Assembly: GCF_004331075.1 (NCBI RefSeq)
Contig: NZ_SJNX01000007.1
Span: 124,001 to 188,000, forward strand
Direction: 5' to 3'
DNA length: 64,000 nt
DNA from: Acinetobacter brisouioides
GTDB taxonomy: Bacteria > Pseudomonadota > Gammaproteobacteria > Pseudomonadales > Moraxellaceae
Under the pieces are notes generated by a model. That model was not told the origin of the DNA, made no database searches, and saw only the letters and a list, made by a program, of their open reading frames with translations. Position numbers and translations under genes: made by a program. Positions 30,664 to 39,632 of the stretch are shown here, one piece after another. Positions within the stretch are counted from its first letter, which is position 1. Every line of letters starts with the position of its first letter.

Positions 30664-32274
30664 TTAACCTGCTTGTTTTAATGCAAAATCTTTACCAAAC
30701 AGCAGTTTGTTTCTAAACGGATGAATCGGCGTCTGATCTGCAATCAGCTCGGCATACCACATGCCATCTTCGGTGTCGCCAAACAGCACTGCACCCACGA
30801 CTTTGTTGTCCTGAATGATGATGCGTTTATAAATCTGGCGTTTGTCATCGTGCAGCAGGATTTCTTCAAAATCATCTTCAGGAGCAAAGTTGCCTGCCGA
30901 GAACACATCGCAACCACTGACTTTGAGCTGGGTTGGTACAGGTTGCGCGGCAAAAGTCAGACTGCCATGTTCTGCCAAGTGTGAGGCACAGATAAAGGCT
31001 TGCCCCCACAGTGGCTCTACCAGACCAAAGGTCTGCCCACGGTGCTCGATACATTCCCCGACCGCATAAATGCTCGGGTCGAAAGTCTGCATGGTGTCAT
31101 TCACCAGTACGCCACGGTTGCAGCGCAAGCCTGCCTGCTGTGCCAAGGCAATATTCGGGCGAATACCCACGGCAAACACCACCAAGTCAGCCTGAATAAT
31201 CATGCCGTCTTGCAGTTCGACTTGAGTAACTTGCCCCGCATCATTACCCACCAAACGCTGGGTAAATGCCGAAGTGATCACGCGAATGCCTTTGGCTTCA
31301 ATGCTGGCTTTGAGCATAGCACTGGCACAGGCATCCAACTGACGATCCATAATGTGCGAAGTTAAATGCAACACCGTCACATTCATGCCACGGCGTTTTA
31401 AACCATACGCCGCTTCAAGCCCCAGCAAACCACCACCAATCACCACGGCATCACGTTGGCTTTGGCTGCATTCAATCATCTGGTTGACATCGTAAATGTC
31501 GCGGAAGCTCAGCACACCGCCCAACTCCGCACCATCTACAGGTGGAATAAACGGTTTTGAGCCTGTCGCCAAAATCAGGCGGTCATAAGCGACCACTTCA
31601 CCTTTTTGTGTGGTTACGGTTTTATGGCTACGGTCAATCTTGATCGCAGGATCATCAGCAATAAAACGGATATTTTTTTCAGCGTACCACGCTGGGCTGT
31701 GCAGCATGATGTCTTCAATTTTTTTCTCGCCCGACAACACAGGTGATAGCATGATGCGGTTATAGTTGCCCCACGGTTCTTCCCCGATCACGGTAATCTC
31801 GTAGCGATCGGGTGCCATGTCCAGCAAATCTTCCAGACAACGCATGCCTGCCAGACCATTACCCACCAACACCAAAGACTGTTTATCCTGTTGCTGTCCG
31901 TTACTGGTCAGATAGGTTTTCATGGGCTGGCTACACACCCAGACCCGACCATCTTCAACTTTGCTTGGATAGACCAGCAAATGCTGTTCGCTGTCTTCAA
32001 GGCAACGCCCTGTTGCCAGACTAAAGTGCTGTTTATAAATCGGGGATGCCACCACGCGTTCCCCCTGAATGTCGCCCAAAATTCCGCGCGGCATGACATT
32101 GGCTTGGCTAAACGGGTCACGCGCGCTTAAGGCATACACTCGCGCTTCTTCCCCCACGCGAAACAGGGCAATGACCTGATCGGCTACTAGCGCACCCATT
32201 CCCGTATTGGGGGTAATGTCTTCAAGGGTACAGATTTCAATCCAGTCCATCTCTTGCATTTGCTGATTTGTCAT
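30664..32274 (-). CDS. NirD-like domain fused to FAD/NAD(P)H oxidoreductase
   Basis: A 536-residue fusion. Residues about 10-115 resemble NirD, the nitrite reductase small subunit (DPFSQANVMPRGILGDIQGERVVASPIYKQHFSLATGRCLED). Like Escherichia coli NirD it lacks the Cys/His ligands of true Rieske domains. Residues about 130-450 form a two-dinucleotide-domain flavin reductase (LVLVGNGLAGMRCLEDLL, LILATGSKPFIPPVDGAELGGV, DAVVIGGGLLGLEAAYGLKRRGM, LVVFAVGIRPN). It lies between nirB and nasA. Inference: it is the NADH-linked electron donor to NasA (the role of NasC/NasB elsewhere), with the NirD part possibly serving NirB. Confidence 0.85.
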   Translation of the reverse strand: MTNQQMQEMDWIEICTLEDITPNTGMGALVADQVIALFRVGEEARVYALSARDPFSQANVMPRGILGDIQGERVVASPIYKQHFSLATGRCLEDSEQHLLVYPSKVEDGRVWVCSQPMKTYLTSNGQQQDKQSLVLVGNGLAGMRCLEDLLDMAPDRYEITVIGEEPWGNYNRIMLSPVLSGEKKIEDIMLHSPAWYAEKNIRFIADDPAIKIDRSHKTVTTQKGEVVAYDRLILATGSKPFIPPVDGAELGGVLSFRDIYDVNQMIECSQSQRDAVVIGGGLLGLEAAYGLKRRGMNVTVLHLTSHIMDRQLDACASAMLKASIEAKGIRVITSAFTQRLVGNDAGQVTQVELQDGMIIQADLVVFAVGIRPNIALAQQAGLRCNRGVLVNDTMQTFDPSIYAVGECIEHRGQTFGLVEPLWGQAFICASHLAEHGSLTFAAQPVPTQLKVSGCDVFSAGNFAPEDDFEEILLHDDKRQIYKRIIIQDNKVVGAVLFGDTEDGMWYAELIADQTPIHPFRNKLLFGKDFALKQAG

Positions 32275-32285
32275 GTCTGTTCTCC

Positions 32286-34835
32286 TTAAATCTGTGCTTC
32301 GATCATCGCGATACGACCTTGTTCGCGCTCTGCAGCTTTCAATGGGCGAATCTGTCCACGCTCTGGGGTAAATTGAATGTGTGGATCGTGCTGCTCATCG
32401 GCATTAATGAAGGTTTTGAAGCGTTTACGCACACTTGGGTCTTCCACTGCCGTGCGCCATTCGTCCTGATAAGTGCCAATCACATGCGCCATGCGCTGTT
32501 CCAGTTCTGCGGCCAAACCGAGTGAATCGCCCACAATCACCGCTTTCAAATAATCCAGACCACCTTCGAGGTTGTCACGCCATACGCTGGTACGTTGCAA
32601 ACGGTCTGCGGTCTGAATGTAAAACATGAAGAAACGGTCGATGTAACGGATTAAAGTTTCAGTATCCAGATCGGCTGCCAGCAATTCGGCATGGCGAGGT
32701 TTCATACCGCCATTCCCGCAAACATATAAGTTCCAGCCTTTTTCAGTGGCAATCACGCCCACATCTTTGCCTTGTGCTTCGGCACATTCACGGGTACAGC
32801 CCGACACTGCCATTTTCAGTTTGTGCGGCGAGCGTAAACCTTTGTAGCGGTTTTCCAGTTGAATCGCCAAACCGACCGAGTCATCTACGCCATAACGGCA
32901 CCATGTACTGCCGACACAGGATTTCACCGTGCGTAATGATTTGCCATAAGCATGCCCAGACTCGAAACCTGCGGTAATTAATTCTTCCCAGATCAGGGGC
33001 AACTGATGCAACTGCGCCCCGAACATATCGACACGCTGACCACCCGTGATTTTGGTGTACAGGTTATATTTTTTGGCAATTTGTCCCACAGCAATCAAAC
33101 CATCTGGGGTGACTTCCCCACCTGCCATACGCGGTACAACCGAGTAAGAACCGTCTTTTTGAATGTTGCCCAAATAGTAGTCGTTGCTGTCTTGCAAGCC
33201 CGCATGCTTTGAAGTCAAAACAAAGTCGTTCCAGCAAGAGGCTAAAATATTCGCTGCTGTTGGCTTACAAATGTCACAGCCCAAACCTTGTCCGAACTGC
33301 TGAATTAAAGCATCAAAGGTTTTGATTTCATGGACACGAACCAAGTGATATAGCTCTTGGCGCGAGTAAGCAAAATGCTCACAAAGATGGTTGTTGACCG
33401 TAACACCTTGGCGTTGCAATTCGGCTTTAAGTACCTGTGTAACCAGTGGCGCACAGCCACCACAGGCGGTTGCGGCTTTGGTGCATTTTTTCAGTGCGCC
33501 AAGCGAGGTTGCCCCATCACCAATGGCTTGGCACAAATCCGCTTTCGAGACGTTGTTACACGAACAGATCGTGGCAGTATCGGGCAACAAGTCCACACCA
33601 CTGCCACCTGCTTTAGCTGCCCCTTGGCTAAAGCCCGGCATGATCAGACTTTCTGGCTGTTCAGGCAGTGGCAAAGCATTGAGCATCATTTGCAGTAGTT
33701 CACTGTATTCAGTGGCATCACCGACCAGTACCGCACCCAACACTTTGCTTTTGGCTTGGTCAACCACCAGTTTTTTGTAGACCAGTGTGTCTTCGTCGGC
33801 ATAGAAATAGCTGACGGCATTTGGGGTCATGGCATGTGCATCACCGACTGAAGCAACATCAACCCCCATCAATTTGAGCTTGGTGCTCATGTCCGCACCC
33901 GCAAAGATTGGGGTGTCTTGTTGTTGCAAATGTTTGGCAGCAATACGTGCCATGTCATAGCCTGGGGCAACCAGACCAAAAATCTTGTTATGCCACAGCG
34001 CACATTCACCAATCGCGTAAATGTGCTCGTCCGAAGTTTGGCAGTAATCGTTAATCACGATCCCGCCGCGCTCACCGACTGCTAAGCCGCTGCTGCGTGC
34101 CAGTTCGTCGCGTGGGCGAATGCCTGCCGAGAACAGCACGATGTCAGTTTCAAGCTGTGAACCATCGGCAAATTTCATCACATGAAAAGCATGTTCACCG
34201 TCTTCAATGGCTTGAGTGGCTTTTTGGGTATGCACTTGCACGCCCAAGTTTTCGATTTTACGGCGCAGAACCTTACCACCCAAATCATCAATTTGTACCG
34301 CCATTAAACGCGGGGCAAACTCCACCACATGGGTTTGCAAGTTCAGGTCACGCAAGGCTTTTGCTGCTTCCAGACCCAGCAGACCACCACCAATCACCAC
34401 GCCAGATTTAGCATTTAGACTTGCAGCGCGAATGGCATCTAGGTCTTCAATAGTGCGGTACACAAAGCAGTTTTCGCGCTCGTTGCCCGGAATCGGTGGG
34501 ACAAAAGCATAGGAACCAGTGGCTAAAACCAGTTTGTCATAAGCAATGACTTGCCCTGTTGCCGTGGTCACAGTCTGGTGATGACGATCAATGGCAATGG
34601 CTTGGGTATTCAAGTGTAAATCTATGCCATAGGCATCGGCAAAGTCGGCGCGAGCAAGAGATAAATCTTTGGCACTGCGTCCAGAAAAGTATTCGGTCAA
34701 ATGTACGCGGTCGTAGGCTAAACGCGGCTCTTCGGCAATAATGGTGATTTCGAGGTCATCATTGTTATGTTCCAGCACACTTTCAATAAATTTGTGCCCA
34801 ACCATTCCATGACCAATCATAACGAGTTTCATCAT
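32286..34835 (-). CDS. nirB: Assimilatory NAD(P)H nitrite reductase, large subunit
   Basis: An 849-residue protein of the usual NirB layout. The N-terminal FAD/NAD(P)H oxidoreductase (MIGHGMVGHKFIES, GVVIGGGLLGLEAAKAL) is followed near residue 425 by a BFD 2Fe-2S domain (ICSCNNVSKADLCQ, KCTKAATACGGC). The C-terminal siroheme/4Fe-4S sulfite-nitrite reductase half has KSCVGSTWCRYGV and AVSGCTRECAEAQGKDVGVIAT. It makes ammonia from nitrite. AAAGGA precedes the start. The NirD partner is fused into the next gene 11 bp downstream. Confidence 0.95.
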   Translation of the reverse strand: MMKLVMIGHGMVGHKFIESVLEHNNDDLEITIIAEEPRLAYDRVHLTEYFSGRSAKDLSLARADFADAYGIDLHLNTQAIAIDRHHQTVTTATGQVIAYDKLVLATGSYAFVPPIPGNERENCFVYRTIEDLDAIRAASLNAKSGVVIGGGLLGLEAAKALRDLNLQTHVVEFAPRLMAVQIDDLGGKVLRRKIENLGVQVHTQKATQAIEDGEHAFHVMKFADGSQLETDIVLFSAGIRPRDELARSSGLAVGERGGIVINDYCQTSDEHIYAIGECALWHNKIFGLVAPGYDMARIAAKHLQQQDTPIFAGADMSTKLKLMGVDVASVGDAHAMTPNAVSYFYADEDTLVYKKLVVDQAKSKVLGAVLVGDATEYSELLQMMLNALPLPEQPESLIMPGFSQGAAKAGGSGVDLLPDTATICSCNNVSKADLCQAIGDGATSLGALKKCTKAATACGGCAPLVTQVLKAELQRQGVTVNNHLCEHFAYSRQELYHLVRVHEIKTFDALIQQFGQGLGCDICKPTAANILASCWNDFVLTSKHAGLQDSNDYYLGNIQKDGSYSVVPRMAGGEVTPDGLIAVGQIAKKYNLYTKITGGQRVDMFGAQLHQLPLIWEELITAGFESGHAYGKSLRTVKSCVGSTWCRYGVDDSVGLAIQLENRYKGLRSPHKLKMAVSGCTRECAEAQGKDVGVIATEKGWNLYVCGNGGMKPRHAELLAADLDTETLIRYIDRFFMFYIQTADRLQRTSVWRDNLEGGLDYLKAVIVGDSLGLAAELEQRMAHVIGTYQDEWRTAVEDPSVRKRFKTFINADEQHDPHIQFTPERGQIRPLKAAEREQGRIAMIEAQI

Positions 34836-34869
34836 CGGCGTCCTTTAAAGTGATTTTTGTCGGGTTGGG

Positions 34870-36210
34870 TTAAACAGCTTCGTTACGTTCAAGCAGGGCT
34901 TGTTCAAACAGCTGTTTTTCACGGGCTTTGTGTTCAGGTGAAAAGCGGATGAACAACACCACACAACCAATCACCACCACCATGATGCCGAGGCTAAACA
35001 GGCAAGTTTGCAGGTCTGGCATGCTCTTGAAGATAAAGCCTGCTGCCACTGCACCCACGTTACCGCCTGCGCCGATAATCCCCGCCACACCTCCTAAAGC
35101 TTTACGATCAATGAATGGCACAAGTGCATAAGTTGCTCCACAAGCCATATGCGTGAATAAACCAAATAAAGTCATGCTCAGGATCGCCATCACAGGTGCA
35201 TTCATTTGCGAGAACAGCATCAGGAACAGACCTTCACCCAAGATCATGAAGAATAGAATTTCAGTACGAGCATCTAAACCACGTTTTAGTGCAAATTTGT
35301 CTGAGAGAATCCCACCGAGTGCACGAGCAAACAGTGCCAATAAACCAAAGATCCCTGCGGCCATGCCTGCTTCTTTTAAGCCAAAATTGAATTTTTGGAC
35401 GTAGTACATGGTCACTACGTTATGCATGAAAATTTCGATACCGAAGCATGCTGCATAGCTGATGAATAAAATCCAGACACGGTAGTTGCGAGATGCTTCT
35501 TTAATAATTGCCCAGCCGCCTTTTTTACCGCCTTCAACCTCAATGCCTTGTTCACGAAGTTCTTTGTAGTTACCTGCTGGGCAGTCTTGAGTAAATTTCC
35601 AGTACAAGCCACCGACGATCAGCATCATTACCCCTGGAACCAGTAAGGCAATACGCCAGCCCATGCTTTGCTCAACGCCATACATCACAATTGCAGACAA
35701 CATCAGTGGCATTAAGGCTTGGGTTGCACCGCCACCTGCATTGCCCCAACCTGCCGCAGCAGCATTGGCTGTTCCAACCACGTTCGGTGCAAACATAATG
35801 CTGGTGTGGTACTGGGTAATCACGAAACTGGCACCAATTGCGCCAATCAGCAAACGGAAGAATAAAAACGATTCGTAGCTGTTCGCCGTAGCCACACCAA
35901 ACACAGGTAAGCTGCCAAGAATAAGCAAAGTGGTGTAGGTTTTACGTGGGCCATATTTGTCGCACAGTGGGCCAACAATCAGGCGAACCAGAATGGTAAT
36001 CGCCACTGCGGCAATATTAATGTTGGCAATCTGGTCTTTGGTCAGATGAAATTCGCCCGAAATCACAGGCATGAGTGGTGCGCAGGCAAACCAAGCAAAG
36101 AAACACACAAAAAATGCCAGCCAGCTCATGTGGAAAGCGCGCATAGCAGGTGTAGAAAAGTTGAATAAATTGATTTTGGTGGCGGTTTTCGCCTCGAAAT
36201 TTGTTGACAT
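34870..36210 (-). CDS. Nitrate/nitrite MFS transporter (NNP family)
   Basis: A 446-residue membrane protein with about 12 helices. The NNP family signatures are visible: AFHMSWLAFFVCFFAWFACAPLMP in helix 1, PLCDKYGPRKTYTTLLILGSLPV, the glycine-rich NVVGTANAAAAGWGNAGGGATQALMPL in helix 5, and GIIGAGGNVGAVAAG in helix 11. It imports nitrate for the reductases encoded downstream (NasA/NarK/NrtP-type). GAGG lies seven bases before the ATG at 36210. First gene of the operon, behind a 130-nt leader with two ANTAR-type hairpins and a sigma-54 promoter. Confidence 0.93.
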   Translation of the reverse strand: MSTNFEAKTATKINLFNFSTPAMRAFHMSWLAFFVCFFAWFACAPLMPVISGEFHLTKDQIANINIAAVAITILVRLIVGPLCDKYGPRKTYTTLLILGSLPVFGVATANSYESFLFFRLLIGAIGASFVITQYHTSIMFAPNVVGTANAAAAGWGNAGGGATQALMPLMLSAIVMYGVEQSMGWRIALLVPGVMMLIVGGLYWKFTQDCPAGNYKELREQGIEVEGGKKGGWAIIKEASRNYRVWILFISYAACFGIEIFMHNVVTMYYVQKFNFGLKEAGMAAGIFGLLALFARALGGILSDKFALKRGLDARTEILFFMILGEGLFLMLFSQMNAPVMAILSMTLFGLFTHMACGATYALVPFIDRKALGGVAGIIGAGGNVGAVAAGFIFKSMPDLQTCLFSLGIMVVVIGCVVLFIRFSPEHKAREKQLFEQALLERNEAV

Positions 36211-36249
36211 AGCCAATCCTCGCGTACTGATACGTTAATTACGTCTCCA

Positions 36250-36305
36250 CTGAACGCACCCTATGCAGTCAGCAGAATTGATCAGAACGGACATCGTTGG
36301 CCGTT
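36250..36305 (-). ncRNA. Two-hairpin ANTAR (NasT) target in the nas leader
   Basis: On the minus strand two hairpins lie in tandem, 13 nt apart. The first, 36305-36286, is AACGG/CCGTT with an inner C-G closing a six-base loop AACGAT. The second, 36272-36250, is CTGA/TCAG plus an inner GC pair set closing the loop ATAGGG(T). Both loops have A at position 1 and G at position 4, the published consensus for ANTAR-protein targets. The nasT gene is divergent and adjacent. No U-rich terminator follows before the ATG, which differs from the textbook case. Confidence 0.62.
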
Positions 36306-36350
36306 ATATTTAGTATATAAAGTGATCATCTTTGATCTATGCTGGATATA

Positions 36351-36366
36351 GCAAATCTCATGCCAA
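36351..36366 (-). promoter_or_regulatory. Sigma-54 promoter of the nas operon
   Basis: TTGGCATGAGATTTGC on the minus strand fits the -24/-12 consensus TGGCAC-N5-TTGC, with the invariant GG and GC exactly ten bases apart. The expected start is near 36339, giving a leader of about 130 nt that contains both ANTAR hairpins. Only one consensus base of the -24 element differs. Confidence 0.72.
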
Positions 36367-36459
36367 TTTTTAAAAACACTTGATTCTGAATAGATAAAGA
36401 TCAATTTATGCTGTTATGCTCTATTGCTTGCATGTGCTTTTTTTGCACACTTTCTACAC

Positions 36460-36476
36460 TGCACCACAAAAATGCA
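36460..36476. promoter_or_regulatory. Probable NtrC enhancer site
   Basis: TGCACCACAAAAATGCA matches the NtrC consensus TGCACC-N5-GGTGCA in the left half and in the outer TGCA of the right half, with the correct N9 spacing between the TGCA ends. It is centred about 117 bp upstream of the -12 element of the nas sigma-54 promoter. A second dyad (TGTGC-N7-GCACA, 36433-36449) lies between. Confidence 0.5.
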
Positions 36477-36726
36477 CTAAATCTAGGCGTAACTGGTGTG
36501 ATTGCACAGCAACATCACCACTTTGCACTGGCTCACGTTCTATTTATTATTTTGTTTTATTAGAATTTTTTGTTATATCTCGCACTATTAGGCAACCAAA
36601 GCTACAAATTTTGGCATTGCACCCAATTTAAAACGTATGGCAAGATCAAGCGGTGTGGCATCGATTTTGCTTGGACATGATCAGATTGCCCATTACCCCG
36701 TCAAGCCAACCTTTGAGCTAGCCACT

Positions 36727-37320
36727 ATGTCGACATCCAAACTCAAAATCGCCTTGATCGACGATGATGAATTTCGTGCCAGCTATTTGCAGCACTGCCT
36801 GACCGAACATGATTTTGAGGTAGTGGCATGCTTGCTGATTAAAGACATTCAGCCGCAGGATTTACAAGGATTGTATGCCGATGTGATTTTGCTCGACATG
36901 GATCATCCACAACGCGACATTATTGAAGCCTTTGTCAACCACTGTAATTTACCGACGGTACTGTTTACCAAAAACAATAACCGTGACACGATTAAACATG
37001 CCATTCAGGCAGGGGTTACAGCCTATATTGTTGATGGAGTCGATCCTGCACGTCTTGATAGCGTTCTGGAAATTGCCATTGAACAATATAAAAAACATCA
37101 GCAGCTCGAAAGCGACCTAAAAGAAACTAAACTGCGCCTCGCCGATCGTAAAGACATTGAAAAAGCTAAAAATATGATGATGCAACTGCAACAGCTTTCC
37201 GAAGAAGAAGCCTTTCGTCTATTGCGTAAAAATGCCATGAATGCCCGAATTTCCATGGGCGATCTGGCACGTCAGCTGATTCAGGCACAGCAACTGCTCA
37301 ACCAAACCTTTAAGGAGTAA
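36727..37320 (+). CDS. nasT: ANTAR-domain antitermination regulator NasT
   Basis: A 197-residue response-regulator-like protein. Residues 1-120 are a receiver domain (LIDDDEF, LLDMDH with Asp57). Residues about 135-195 are the ANTAR RNA-binding domain (ADRKDIEKAKNMMMQLQQLSEEEAFRLLRKNAMNARISMGDLARQLI). In known systems NasT is held by nitrate-free NasS and, when released, binds the leader RNA of nitrate genes. The ATG at 36727 (MSTSKLKIAL) is chosen; an in-frame start 30 codons upstream gives a tail unlike the family. nasS follows after 4 bp. Confidence 0.92.
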   Translation: MSTSKLKIALIDDDEFRASYLQHCLTEHDFEVVACLLIKDIQPQDLQGLYADVILLDMDHPQRDIIEAFVNHCNLPTVLFTKNNNRDTIKHAIQAGVTAYIVDGVDPARLDSVLEIAIEQYKKHQQLESDLKETKLRLADRKDIEKAKNMMMQLQQLSEEEAFRLLRKNAMNARISMGDLARQLIQAQQLLNQTFKE

Positions 37321-37324
37321 CGGC

Positions 37325-38302
37325 ATGACGATCGAAAAAACTCATCTGCACATCGGCTACATTCCCTTACTTGATGCCGTAGCCCTACTGTGGGCAAAGC
37401 ACAAAGGTTTTTTTGAGCAGGTCGGACTCGAGGTCACACTGGTCAGGGAAGCCTCGTGGGCAAGTCTGCGTGACCGACTGGCATTTGGCATTTTGGATGC
37501 AGCACACTGTCTGTCTGCCATGTTACCTGCAGCACAGGCAGGCACCGATCAGGTCGGTATTCCGTTTAAAACGGCCCTCGTCCTCAGTCAAAATTCGGCA
37601 TTTATTAGCCTGAGTCAGAAACTGTGCTATGAACTGGGCATCAACGCTCAGGACTCTGCCAGCCAGACTGCACATAAACTGGCCACGATTTTACCCGAAC
37701 GCCAGATTCGTCTGGCGCAGGTGTTTGGGCACTCACTGCATCATTATTGTTTACGCGAGTGGCTGGCACTTGCCGATAGCAATGTAGCTAAAGACATTAA
37801 ATTACTGACCCTGCCGCCACCGTATATGGTCGAGGCAATCTCTACGGGTCTGATTGACGGTTTTTGTGTCGGTGAACCGTGGAATACTCAAGGTGAAATC
37901 TTGGGTAAAAGCCAGATTGTTGCGTCTGGACTGGATATTGTGCCTGACGTTGCCGACAAGGTTCTGGCGGTCACCGAAGAATGGGCAAAACGTCACCCTG
38001 AAACCTTGCTGGCGTTGAGTACAGCATTACGTTTGGCACAACAGGATATTCAGCAACTGCAAAATTTTGCCGAGCTGTGGCAAATGCTGGTTCACTATGA
38101 AATCATTCAGTTCCCTTGCTCACCCGACACCCATGTCGAACGTTACTATGCGATTGTGCATATTATTCAAAACTATGTAACCCATTCGGCAGCACCAAAA
38201 CTCTCAGATTTTGTCTGGCTCACCAGTCAGATGAACCAGTGGGATCAGTTGGGGTTAAGTGAAGCCCAGATTCAGCGCATTAGTCAGGCGTGTATCATTT
38301 AG
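37325..38302 (+). CDS. nasS: Cytoplasmic nitrate sensor NasS (NrtA/CmpA-like)
   Basis: A 325-residue protein of the NrtA/CmpA nitrate-binding family but without signal peptide or lipobox (MTIEKTHLHIGYIPLLDAVALLWAKHKGFF). This is the hallmark of NasS rather than a transporter component. Ligand-site segments: REASWASLRDRLAFGILDAAHCLSAMLPA and SQNSAFISLS, plus GLIDGFCVGEPWN. It should bind nitrate or nitrite and release NasT. AAGGAG precedes the ATG, and the gene starts 4 bp after nasT, so they are co-translated. Confidence 0.92.
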   Translation: MTIEKTHLHIGYIPLLDAVALLWAKHKGFFEQVGLEVTLVREASWASLRDRLAFGILDAAHCLSAMLPAAQAGTDQVGIPFKTALVLSQNSAFISLSQKLCYELGINAQDSASQTAHKLATILPERQIRLAQVFGHSLHHYCLREWLALADSNVAKDIKLLTLPPPYMVEAISTGLIDGFCVGEPWNTQGEILGKSQIVASGLDIVPDVADKVLAVTEEWAKRHPETLLALSTALRLAQQDIQQLQNFAELWQMLVHYEIIQFPCSPDTHVERYYAIVHIIQNYVTHSAAPKLSDFVWLTSQMNQWDQLGLSEAQIQRISQACII

Positions 38303-38327
38303 GCTGAAGTCGATTGCTGTGCAGTGT

Positions 38328-39425
38328 CTATGAATACATCCGCACAGCAGCACTCGGCAGACTTTTCGGTTGCTGTTCACGGCGGCGCTCACTCGGTTTG
38401 AGTAAACCATGTTTGAGCAGGCGTGCCCGAACAATATTACGGCTGACCCCCAAAAGCTGTGCGGTATGCATCTGATTTTGATGACAGTAAGCATAGGCGG
38501 CTTGAGTAATCTCGGCTTCGAGCTGCTCATCCAGATTGTCCAACCCCTGTTCAAACCAGTGTAATAAAACCTGCTGCAAGGTGGATGTACTTGGCAAATG
38601 GCTGACCAATCCCAATGCTTGTGAACAACCACTTAGTTGCAAATCTTCAGGTTGAATCAATGCCTGGCGACACACCAACAGTGCCCGATGAATGGCATTT
38701 TCCAGTTCACGAATATTGCCTGGCCATGCATACGCCAGCAACGCCGTCCGTGCTGCATGACTTAACTGCGCAGGGGCATAGTTGAGTTGCTGACAGTAGT
38801 CCTGAATAAAATGCTGTGCCAAAGGCAAAATATCGCCCTGACGCTGGCGTAGCGGTTTCAGTTGCACACTGGCAACATTCAACCGATAGTATAAATCTTC
38901 GCGAAATTTTCCTGCGGCAACCGCCTGTTGCAGATCAACATTGGTCGCGGCAATTACGCGCAAATTGACCTGTCGGGTTTGCCGTGATCCCAAACGCACC
39001 ACCTGATTTTCTTGCAGGACACGCAGCAACTTGACCTGAATCGCTAAGGATAAATCACCAATTTCATCCAGAAAAATCGTGCCGCCATGCGCTGCTTCAA
39101 ACCAGCCTGCCCGCGCTTCATGTGCGCCTGTAAATGCACCTTTTTCATGTCCAAATAGCTCGCTTTCTACCAGACTTTCCGAAAATGCCCCACAATTTAC
39201 CGCAATAAAAGCCTGCTCGCGGCGTTCACTCAGCTCATGGATCTGCCGTGCAATCAACTCCTTACCTGTGCCTGTTTCTCCCATAATCAGCACAGTCGCC
39301 TGACTCGGTGCAATCACCTGTACATAATCCAGCAATTGCTGTGACTGTGGATCTTCAAACACCATCGCACTTGCCCGCACAGAATGCAGCAATTCACGGG
39401 AATGAGGATGTTTGACAACAGGCAT
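38328..39425 (-). CDS. sfnR: Sigma-54-dependent activator, SfnR-like
   Basis: A 365-residue enhancer-binding protein with only an AAA+ domain and a C-terminal Fis-type helix-turn-helix; the usual N-terminal sensory domain is absent. Walker A is GETGTGKE (49-56), the sigma-54 contact loop GAFTGA is at 96-101, Walker B FLDEIGD at 118-124, and the DNA-binding end is [25 protein letters not shown]. This is the form of SfnR, activator of dimethyl sulfone genes in Pseudomonas putida. GGAG lies before the ATG at 39425. It is divergent from a DszC-like gene that has a sigma-54 promoter. Confidence 0.87.
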   Translation of the reverse strand: MPVVKHPHSRELLHSVRASAMVFEDPQSQQLLDYVQVIAPSQATVLIMGETGTGKELIARQIHELSERREQAFIAVNCGAFSESLVESELFGHEKGAFTGAHEARAGWFEAAHGGTIFLDEIGDLSLAIQVKLLRVLQENQVVRLGSRQTRQVNLRVIAATNVDLQQAVAAGKFREDLYYRLNVASVQLKPLRQRQGDILPLAQHFIQDYCQQLNYAPAQLSHAARTALLAYAWPGNIRELENAIHRALLVCRQALIQPEDLQLSGCSQALGLVSHLPSTSTLQQVLLHWFEQGLDNLDEQLEAEITQAAYAYCHQNQMHTAQLLGVSRNIVRARLLKHGLLKPSERRREQQPKSLPSAAVRMYS

Positions 39426-39535
39426 GGTAACTCCAAACAGGTACTGGACAATCAAAGCCTTACTTTAAGGGAGGTCGATAAATCACATCCAATCATAATT
39501 TTTTGAATATTTATTCTTTTTACAGATAACGTATC

Positions 39536-39580
39536 TGTTGCATTGGCAACACGGTCACAGCAACTGTTGTCTGAGCAACA
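39536..39580. promoter_or_regulatory. Paired enhancer palindromes for the SfnR-like activator
   Basis: Two dyads, TGTTGC-N4-GCAACA at 39536-39551 and TGTTGT-N4-GCAACA at 39565-39580, are centred 29 bp apart. They lie about 90 bp upstream of the sigma-54 promoter at 39633. The same pair with 30-bp spacing recurs at 42706-42751. Confidence 0.68.
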
Positions 39581-39632
39581 CTACTTTCTAATCGCTAAAA
39601 ATATAAATCATTGAAAATTAATTCATTCTGAT

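Noticed and set aside
36637..36726. Thirty-codon N-terminal extension of nasT
   Set aside because: The receiver domain normally starts a few residues before the LIDDD motif; the ATG at 36727 fits, and the extension is low quality.
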